Assembly: GCA_030562195.1 (NCBI GenBank)
Contig: JAUJPP010000003.1
Span: 14,353,398 to 14,417,397, forward strand
DNA: 64,000 nucleotides
Reading direction: 5' to 3'
Source of the DNA: Nipponacmea schrenckii
Lineage: Eukaryota; Mollusca; Gastropoda; Lottiidae
Part shown: one piece after another, positions 56,401-64,000 of the stretch
Numbering within the stretch: the stretch's first letter is position 1
Layout: each line of letters starts with the position of its first letter
The notes under the pieces: model-generated
Told to the model about the DNA's origin: nothing
Databases searched by the model: none
The model's input: only the letters and a program-made list of their open reading frames with translations
Translations under genes and position numbers: made by a program

Positions 56401-58707
56401 TCAGTGGACAAAATTAATACAGGAACCTAATTCATTTGGTTTCAAATGGTATGTATATAAACTTAGCATTAAGGTATTTGAAACAGTGCCTCTTTTATGA
56501 CTGCATTTACTATTGGTCTCCAAGCAAGGCCCATGATTTAACCTATATAGGCCTACCAAGATCTTATTGTATCTTTTTGCATATGAGACTTACTTTAAAA
56601 TTGGTGTCTCTGTTGGTATTGAGATTTAATCATATTTGTATTGAAGACTGTTAATTTTTGATACTGTGTTTGTTTTTTCAGTGAGAACACTAATACCCCT
56701 GGTAGTAATATGATAGAAGGTGAAGAGGCTAGAAAAATAGTAGATGAAGTAAGTACAGTGAAACCTCATACGGGACCAAACGAATTAGTTCGTTATAGCC
56801 GAAATTCATTATATCATTTTCTATGTATGCTGTTTTGGATAAAGTCAAAATTGCCCGTACCATCCCAAGGAAAAAGAACGATCTCAGTTTTAAACAGTAC
56901 TAAACTTTAAGCACAAACTTTATTGCAAATTCACATAAATTATAATCATGCATTTTCTTAACATGTTCGGAAAGTGTCCGCAAATGATGACAACTTCATT
57001 GTCTATGATTTCTTCTTTGTCATCAGATCACTGACATTACACACTTGGCTCTCTTCAATTTCATCGTCGCTCAGTCTGTCCGGTGTAATAATATCTTCAT
57101 CACCTTTTAAAAATTCGTCCAGGCTTATCTTCATCGCCTTTCAAAAATTCGTCCAGGCTTACGGTATCTGGTGTATCGGTAGATTTTTTCACCAAATTCT
57201 CTTCAATTCACCAAAAGGCATGTCGTCATTTTTGTCATCGAATTCAGAATTTTATGTGTTTTTGTACATAGCCATGATGTTGAGAATCGAATGACACTTG
57301 AAGATTGTGATCGTTATTTATGATTTCACTCCAGCGATGATTAAAGACTTAATTAAGAAAGACAATGATATTTATTTACGTTAAACAAACGAAACAATCA
57401 CAATTAAGTATTCACACAAAAGGAACTGACGCAATATCATGATTATTATTCGCATTATGATTACAAGTATAATGGGGCCTATTAGTCTTACACCAAGTCA
57501 GTTACCGTTAGACCTTCGAATTCCTGTCAATAATATCTTCTTCAATACGTCTAAGTTTACCGGTTAATTGCACATTTTTCTTCAAGACGAATATCATCCT
57601 CGGTAGCGTCCAAAGCATTAAAAATACCGAATCAGGTGAGAAGCGTAATAGAGCGGTATCTCAGTTAAGTCGTGTACAATATATCGATTAGTATAATAAT
57701 CAAGTATTCACACAAAATAACTGACGCAATATCATGATTATTATTCGCATTATGATTACAAGTATAATGGGGCCTATTAGTCTTACACCAAGTCAGTTAC
57801 CGTTAGCCCTTCGAATTCCTGTCAATGATATCTTCTTCAATACGTCAAAGTTTACCGGGTAATTGCACATTTTTCTTCAAGATGAATATCATCCTCGGTA
57901 CCGTAAATTAATAGCATGATACATGATTTATAAATAACACTCAATAATACCATTACGAGAGATTAGAAGCAATAACTACGGGATTAAAATTGATTTTATT
58001 ATAAAAATAAATAGAAGAAACGTAAGTTGCAGTGGAACATTGTTTATTATAAAAAAAATCTATGAATGGTGACTTACATATTGACAACTATTTCCCGATA
58101 TTGGTGTCTGTGAAATGCCAACTTAAAGTCTTATTTTTGCCGCGAAAAGGGGTGCGCACTATACATGGGTAAATGAATTTTCCCCGATTTTGCGGAGGCA
58201 AGGAAGGGGTGCGCATTATACATGCCTGCGCACTATATTCGGAATTATACGGTATTTCAAATTTTGAATTCTGAAATCAGCAGTTATAGCTCACTAATAT
58301 ATCTGTTTAACTGGTACTGTGTATATATTGTGATAATTTGTAATACTGTTTTGTATTTTTACAGATTCCACCAGCATCTGAAGGTCCACAAATTAGTTCT
58401 TCTGGTAAGTTTTATTTTGTAAGCTTAAGCTTAAATTTAGATGTTAAAATGTGATATCCGAATAAGGTGAGAACATGTGCCACTTGAAGACTTGCAATGT
58501 TAATGTAATAATGCAATAGCATCCTTAGGTTTATCTATGTTTTTTTTTATATTCAACTTGGTATGATCAAATAGAAATAGTTATTCTAATAATCCAGATA
58601 ATTCATGTTTGATATCTGTGTTCCGACTAGACACAATTTTTACAATAGGGTTTTTTTATTTTTCAGTTGATGCTATACATTATGTTATACCAACTGGAGA
58701 AGTGTGA
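50471..58707 (+). CDS. Inorganic pyrophosphatase, family I (11 exons)
   Basis: Hydrolyses pyrophosphate to two phosphates, pulling biosynthetic reactions forward. Exons: 50471-50639, 53059-53177, 54291-54410, 54612-54704, 55245-55308, 55563-55625, 55819-55859, 56279-56448, 56682-56748, 58365-58404, 58667-58707; 987 nt including TGA, 328 residues. Catalytic signatures are intact: [11 protein letters not shown] (residues 86-96), GYIWNYG (126-132), DQDPLDV (Asp155, Asp157, Asp160), DEGETDWK (Asp187, Asp192, Lys194) and [11 protein letters not shown]. Spacing equals the yeast enzyme with an offset of 38-40. The first 34 residues ([18 protein letters not shown]) are Arg/Lys-rich with no acidic residue, fitting a mitochondrial presequence. 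Met35 ([11 protein letters not shown]) begins a standard cytosolic-length enzyme of 294 residues. It is the animal PPA1/PPA2 orthologue. The exon 5 donor (gtttgt) is weak. Confidence 0.95.
51129..52055 (+). repeat. Duplicated anonymous blocks, right locus (pyrophosphatase intron 1)
   Basis: 51129-51310 matches 47300-47490 (taccacagcacaagccaata, acattttgcatagccatgac, aaagagttctccgggaat) and 51872-52055 matches 47047-47290 (aattgtaagtaaactggcaa, ttgaagattgttgcataatg, tataagtctagatttttata). The order of the blocks is reversed relative to the left locus. The rest of this 2.4 kb intron is AT-rich without a gene. Confidence 0.75.
53325..54076 (+). mobile_element. Pearl-like element, core type B, in pyrophosphatase intron 2
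   Basis: The left end ATACGCCCACATTATAATG is followed by a very short CCGT tract (caccgtccgtccacaattg). Four or so core units follow (tgagttattgcacttgactt, cttgtgaacacaatagagac), then GTGGGCGTAT at 54046-54055 with the CTTGCTAGGCAA hairpin. The inverted ends and hairpin match the family. A TAATAATAATAA tract begins immediately after it. Confidence 0.82.
54077..54190. repeat. Retroelement-like 3' tail
   Basis: A (TAA)n run leads into aaactctttattttacatgg and a short GC-richer stretch. Such tails end many non-LTR retroelements, but nothing coding remains, so the class is uncertain. Confidence 0.3.
54816..55224. mobile_element. MITE with GTGTTTCCACTT ends (copy 2), 20 bp before exon 5
   Basis: The ends ATAACTGTGTTTCCACTT and AAGTGGAAATGCAGTTAT are inverted with two mismatches. 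The same motif also appears internally in both directions (ctgtgtttccacttaaattg, caagtggaaacacaaaaa), giving a nested structure. The interior matches copy 1 at 42153-42529. The element ends at 55224, and the pyrophosphatase acceptor AG is at 55243-55244. Confidence 0.88.
56754..58258 (-). mobile_element. Tigger-like element remnants inside pyrophosphatase intron 9
   Basis: The left end CAGTGAAACCTCATACGGG, then cgaattagttcgttatagcc, lies next to TA at 56754-56755 and has the form of Tigger ends. On the - strand at about 57300-56960 there is an acidic fragment ([30 protein letters not shown]) like the C-terminal tail of Tigger transposases, with AATAAA further on near 56918. Part of the [11 protein letters not shown] coding is duplicated. 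The right side ends in ggggtgcgcattatacatg-type sequence and an acggtatt end near 58255, which probably belongs to another family, so the whole is composite. Confidence 0.55.
57409..57902 (+). repeat. Two-copy tandem duplication of about 195 bp
   Basis: 57409-57605 and 57705-57902 are nearly the same (aactgacgcaatatcatgat, cctattagtcttacaccaag, tttttcttcaaga, tatcatcctcggta), with only a few differences, separated by about 100 bp. The duplication is young compared with its neighbours. It lies within the Tigger-like remnant of intron 9. Confidence 0.9.
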
Positions 58708-59660
58708 TAAAACCATATGCTTTATTTTATACCAAATCATAGTAATCATGAAATTCATCAATCTCGTTCATAATGCAGTAATAGCAGAATCTTCAACCAT
58801 ATTATATACAATTTTTACCTTGTGGGGAATACATATTATTTATACATATATTCAATATTAATCTTCTTCTAAAAGGTAGAGGTTATTGAAAAACAAATGA
58901 AATGCTAGTGCCAGGTCATAATTATCTGCAGCAATAAAACAATTGGTTATAATTTTTGAACCATTTTATTTGCATAGAATATTTGTATTGCTTTGTTTGC
59001 AATGGCATCTACGTTTTGGCAAAGAGTACAAGTAACATTTAATGCCTAAATCCTTCCATGTGTTGTGTTAAATGTTGATAATTGTTTTACCGAATCCATC
59101 TCATTGCCTTTAATATTACCATATTAAATGGTAGCTGCAGAAATAAACCTAATGTTTTTGATCTAGTTATTTTACAGAATTACATTTTTCTTTGTTATGC
59201 TGACAATTGTTTTTTTTCTTATGGATTTGACTATTATTTCAATTATATGTTATCAAAAATAAAATTAGTGGAAATAACATTGAATATGAATCAGATTAAA
59301 GGCTAAAGGTCCAGACAATTTCATAATATCCAGAGACAAAACCCAAACTAATTATTCCATTCAATATAAGCGGTTTGGAGCAACACAATATTATCTCCCT
59401 TTGACCATGCACCCAAGCCCACTCCAGAAGTAATGGACAGCATCTCATAATGCCTCCAGAATAATCTACTCCATAGGGTGAATCTCATTCTTTATTTGGG
59501 AATTTCATCCGAGCAGAAAATGATTTCATGAGCCCTATTCATGTATAACAAATTTGACGATCTATTCGAAACGTTGTATATTTCAATATTCTTGAATCAT
59601 TACTCATTATTAATCCTACATTATAGGACATCATTTACTCAACAGTATCTATCCTGCGGT
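58708..59660 (+). other. 3' UTR of the pyrophosphatase gene and intergenic DNA
   Basis: AT-rich with no coding quality. AATAAA at about 58935 is a reasonable polyadenylation signal, giving a 3' UTR of roughly 250 bases. Nothing else is recognised. Confidence 0.5.
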
Positions 59661-59666
59661 ATTTTT

Positions 59667-60380
59667 ATACGCCCACATTAATATGTGGACGTATATTGCG
59701 TGCCGTCGATCAGTCAACATTTGTTGTAAACACAATAGAAGCTACAATTTTAAATGGATTTTAATGAAACTTGGTTTGAGCATCGAAATTGATATTTGCT
59801 GAAACTTGGTGTAAGCATTGGAATTGATAACACTTGTGAGTTATTGCCCTCCACTTAGTGAAATTGTGTCAAAATTTTATTGTGAATGCAATAAAATCTA
59901 CAATTTTCAATGGAGTTTGATGTAACTTTGTATAAGCATTTTCGATGAGCATTGGAATTGATAAGTAAGTCAAGTTCGAATTTGACGATTTTTTGATGAG
60001 CGATTTTTTAGTTATTGCCCTTGATTTAGTATAATTGGGTAAAAAATTGTTGTGGGTGCAAAAGAAGCTACAATTTTTAATAGATTTTGATGAAACTTGG
60101 CATGAGTGTTGAAATAGATAAGATGGTGGTCAAGTTTGAATTTTACGATTTTCCATGAACCGTTTGAGTTATTGCCTTTGACTTAGTAAAATTGCATCAA
60201 AATCGTATAATTGTGGGTGCATAGAAGCTGAAGGTTTCAAAGGATTTTGATGAAATTTCGTGCGAACAATGGCATTGAAAATTTTTTCAATGAATGTTTT
60301 TTTGCGTTATTGCTCAATTTATTATTCAAATTCAATGCTGCCAGTGAGCGTATGTTACCTTGTCTGGCAAGATATCTTAC
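59667..60380 (+). mobile_element. Pearl-like element, core type B
   Basis: The left end ATACGCCCACATTAATATG is followed by degraded core units (gagttattgccctccactta, tgaaacttggcatgag) and the right terminus GCTGCCAGTGAGCGTATG with TCTGGCAAGATATCTT. The CCGT tract is reduced to tgccgtcgatc. It carries the same ends as the other copies and the same core type as those at 12250 and 53325. Confidence 0.8.
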
Positions 60381-63300
60381 ATTTATACAAGGTGTTATTT
60401 TATCATACATTTTATTACATCTGTACTATACAATCTACTCACAGTATTTGACATCTTTTCTCCTCACCATTATAGTTGACAGTATTTTATATCTATTCAA
60501 AACTGCATTTATTGAGTATATTTCTTAACATCTTTATTGAATTATTAATACTGTTATCAATATACAATGAGTCTCATTGCATCAAAGTGCATTTTTACCC
60601 CACATTACTGGTTCAAAATCCTAAACATTACCCTCAGTTACTTTCAAGCTCTTTGTCAGATAAATTAGAAGGTACTGTGTTAACCTCCATTCCTCTCTTT
60701 ACCAATCATGTAACCAAATAAAATAGTTTATTTAACGAGCAGAAATTGTTATAAACCCCACTTACAATGTTTTCTCAGTTGCCCAATCAAGGGTAGTTTA
60801 TTAATCGAACTATTCAAGACAACTGTTTTGCATTAGCAATTCCTTGTTTAAGTCCACATTGTAAAATAACTTGGTTTGGTAATTTCTATTGGGGGACACA
60901 TATTATTGAACATGGTTTGCTACAGGCAACAACTTTTCAACCTCTTGAGATTTCTTCATTGATTTTTTATCCTCATCTAAAGTATAACATGTTATCTGTT
61001 TTATTTCACCTTGTAATCCGATAGTTAAAACTGGCATATTTAGTCCTGTCTTCTTCATTTTAAGGAGGTCATAAAAATGTCTTAATCATATTGAAATAAA
61101 AATTTCAAATCTTAGAATCCTTTTGATTATTAGTCTTCATTAAGGGACAATAATTTAACCTTTCAACCCTAAATTAAAAAGATAATTTAATTTTGGATGT
61201 TTCCAAAAATAATGTCTTTAGCAATTTACAAACCCTTTTAAAGTTAGGTCAAACAAGTCCCAAACATGTTTTGGTTTGACAGGAATAGAGCATTCAATAG
61301 AATTATAAACATACTTGAATGAATACTTTTTTAAGTATAACTCTCTTGTTTGGAAGGTTTCGTGCTGACCATCAATTATTGTGCCTGTCAACATGAAATA
61401 TGCCATCAGTCATGTGAAGAATCAATTCCCCACATAAAATATGATAAGATTGAAGTATGCAACAGCATGCTGGTGGGGGTAGTAATGTATCCAGGATATG
61501 AAGAAAAATACAAGATTATGACATGGTCTAATAAATTTATAATCTCACAGTAAAACAACATATGAATCTGTAGGATTTCATACCAATGACAAAAAAAAAA
61601 AGTTTTAAATCATGTCTGGGTTTTGACCCATAATTTCTTACGAAAAAATATTTAATTCTATAAATATTCAGCACTATTGGAGAAAATGATGACTTTAGGT
61701 TTTTATTTTAATATTTAAACAATGAAAACAAAATTATTTCTTCAAAGGTAATGGATTATATTTTTTTAACAACTTTTCAGTAATTCTTCTCAATTTTACA
61801 TCAGAACTGTGAACATATAGTGCTGATTTTCTCAATCTAGTTATAATTATATCTAAATCACAGATCTACAAGAGAGAAATTTCAGGGTGAACAGAGAACA
61901 AAATACCAACTAAAACATTGTTGAGTGAGGTATGATTTGTGATTGCTCTTGGAGCTCTAATTAACTAATTGGAATGGAAAACACTTCTGATCCATTTTCC
62001 ATTATTAAAAGAATTAACATACATAATAACATATAGAACTGACTGAAGATAATATATACAGGTGATTTATGAAGAAAATCATCACACAACAATAGTAGAT
62101 TATAATGAAATCAATATTAATATTTGATAAAAAGATTCCTTTCTCATTTATATAAATCATTATTTCTTTATTTCTACAAAATAATGGCAAGAAAAACACA
62201 ACTCATTGTGATGGTGAAGTTTTCTTTGACAATATATTAAAATTGCAAGGTCAAATTGAATATTTCTCTATAAATTTTAATTATATTCTCATTAAAAGAT
62301 AAATATATCCTTTTAAAATTAAACACATCAAATGATCAGATCCAAAACAGGTTTACCAAAAAAAAAGATAACATCTAAATAATGCCACTTCAGAACAACA
62401 TTAACATTTCTTATAATATTTAAAATCAAGCAATTGGAAATTATAGACTAGAATTTTCTCCTTTTGTCATATCTCTGTTCTGTAACTGTTTCAAAACTCA
62501 CTTACAATAAAAAGATTTTTTTACTAAATATGGAAATCAATAACGATTTGACCATGAAAATAATGTTTGAAATAGATTATATATATATAATATGTATCAT
62601 ATTAAGATCAGACAGCAACCCCTAAGGTTATATCTGAACTGGAATCAAGTTTGACTTAAAGTTAAATTTTTCAAATTTCGATAGAAAAAGGCAACAACAG
62701 CAAATGATGCAAGTCTTTTTTTTTTGTAGAAATAATTTTGTTTTAAAACCATGTATGTTTATTCTCCATCTTTGTTTTTAGGCAATAAAGAATCAATGGT
62801 AATGGAAATTTATTTGATAGACCCAAACATTAAAATGGATTGGGTGCAATGAATTTTGTCCAGTTATAGAAAACTGAACCCATGAGATACATATGCTATA
62901 AACTGTACACACAAAATAAACATCTTAAATTAAAAAACAACATTTTACCATTGTTTAATAAAAATGATTTCTATAAAGTGATCATATAAGATGAGATCTG
63001 ACATCTTGTGTTATAAATTAGGAGAAATTTGGAAGAGCAAACAGTTAAAAAGTTTTGATGTTAATTTGAGATTGATTAATGATTGTAAAAAGGTTTTGAA
63101 CACAGCCACTGTTTATAATATTCTTCTCTCTAGATACTATCAACATACTCTCTTCACAATATATATTTACAATTAGTCCTTGCTAACAGTTTCAACAACT
63201 GTAGGTCAGTCTCTCTCTAGTCCACTGTAAGATATTGTAAATTATTTGGCTAATATCTTTTTTTAACATCAATGAAGATGACACTATATATATAACACAG

Positions 63301-63633
63301 TAATGAAGAAATGTATTTTAGGTCCGTAACAATACACCCTTCTCCTTAAGAATTAAATATAATAACAAAATACAGTTCAAATCAGTGAATTTCACTCCAT
63401 TTGACTGTTAACTTAGTGAATTCTGGTCATTATTTCAGATGGTCAATAAAATTAGCACATCTCACATGTCTTATTTGGCCTCTTTCCTTTTAATCTTTGG
63501 CTTTCAGTATTTTATGAGCCCATAACACAAGCAACCAGCACAGTAAGTCTAAACCTTAAAGTTTACGCGCTAGATACGATCAATGGCACTCTAACAGTAT
63601 ATTATGCTGCACAGTTTGAGATTAAATGATCTG
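60381..63633 (-). other. AT-rich sequence, probably partly 3' UTR of the - strand gene
   Basis: No reading frame here has coding quality. It lies downstream of the last exon of the - strand gene that ends at 63634, so part of it is likely that gene's 3' UTR. Several TTTATT complements could serve as polyadenylation signals. No repeats stand out. Confidence 0.4.
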
Positions 63634-63949
63634 TTACGTGGCCTGTATACTTGGTGATGCACTAGGCACTGGAGGTCCCGACACTAAATTACATAAACTA
63701 GATTTGATTGTAAATTCTGCAACATCATCCTCATCCATTTCATCCATAATAGGTGAAAGTTGATTGTCATGGCACAATTCAGTCTGAGAAAAATCATCCC
63801 CACCTTGTGAGGATGGCTGCGGACTGTCCACATTAGAATCGCTATCGTGAGCTGAACGTCCTGAATCACAAAATTCACTAAAACTTTCTTCATCTGTATT
63901 ACTGCCACCATCCTCACCACCCATAAAGTATATACATTTCTTCTTACGC
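63634..63949 (-). CDS. Last coding exon of an unidentified gene (acidic C-terminus)
   Basis: On the - strand an acceptor (ttattttatag) at 63950-63951 leads into RKKKCIYFMGGEDGGSN, then a Ser/Asp/Glu-rich stretch (TDEESFSEFCDSGRSAHDSD, DEMDEDDVAEF) and a TGA-free run to a stop at 63634-63636, about 105 residues. The basic start and acidic, Ser-rich remainder suggest an intracellular, possibly phosphorylated tail. No domain is recognised and the rest of the gene is outside the window. The coding call rests on the open frame, the clean acceptor and non-repetitive composition. Confidence 0.55.
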
Positions 63950-64000
63950 CTATAAAATAACAACCAATGTTTATTGGGAAAAAAATGGGTATTTTTACTT

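Noticed and set aside
56974..57294. A 106-residue + strand open frame
   Set aside because: It is antisense to the Tigger-like acidic tail fragment; the - strand reading makes better sense.
60247..60528. A 93-residue hydrophobic open frame
   Set aside because: It starts in the pearl-like element and continues into AT-rich DNA that gives hydrophobic codons by chance.

Overview
This is a 64 kb piece of an AT-rich animal genome with many introns, most likely from a mollusc or a close lophotrochozoan. The main clues are small, mostly phase-1 exons with GT/AG borders, extracellular metazoan domain families (CUB, sushi, EGF, HYR, GCC2/GCC3, pentraxin-like), and repeated elements resembling the 'pearl' elements known from bivalves. 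No bacterial-style operon, CRISPR array or phage is present. All calls come from reading the sequence; no database search was run.

Region 1 (96-42028, + strand) holds the 3' part of one giant gene. I could chain 62 exons whose phases agree. They encode about 3,930 residues, provided one single-base frameshift in exon 20 is corrected. The order is 3 CUB, 4 sushi, 2 calcium-binding EGF, 3.5 sushi, domain X, a 327-residue Ser/Thr-rich stalk, three more X domains, 2 HYR, sushi, X, 3 GCC2/GCC3, 14 EGF, a pentraxin-like domain, HYR, sushi, X, 4 GCC2/GCC3, 2 EGF, a transmembrane helix and a tail of about 110 residues. This resembles SVEP1/polydom, but it is membrane anchored and the HYR-sushi-X-GCC2 block occurs twice. 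X is my label for a two-exon cysteine-bearing unit, found six times, that I cannot assign to a known family. The start of the gene lies upstream of the window.

The introns of this gene are unusual. Two tandem arrays (74 bp and 48 bp units) each repeat a 3' splice acceptor plus the first bases of the real exon that follows. The introns also carry a 20 bp minisatellite, pearl-like elements, tRNA-derived SINEs, and MITEs with inverted ends.

Region 2 (42029-50470) is non-coding and repeat-rich. It holds a MITE, a minisatellite running into a pearl-like element, duplicated blocks, one Tigger-type terminal repeat, and a decayed pogo/Tigger (DDE_1) transposase pseudogene on the - strand with a zinc-finger-like C-terminus.

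Region 3 (50471-58707, + strand) is a complete 11-exon family I inorganic pyrophosphatase gene. It has two candidate in-frame starts that would give mitochondrial (328 aa) and cytosolic (294 aa) forms. Its introns carry a pearl-like element, a MITE 20 bp from an acceptor, and a Tigger-like fragment 6 bp from a donor. Region 4 (58708-64000) is AT-rich intergenic or UTR sequence with another pearl-like element, and ends with the last coding exon of an unidentified - strand gene.
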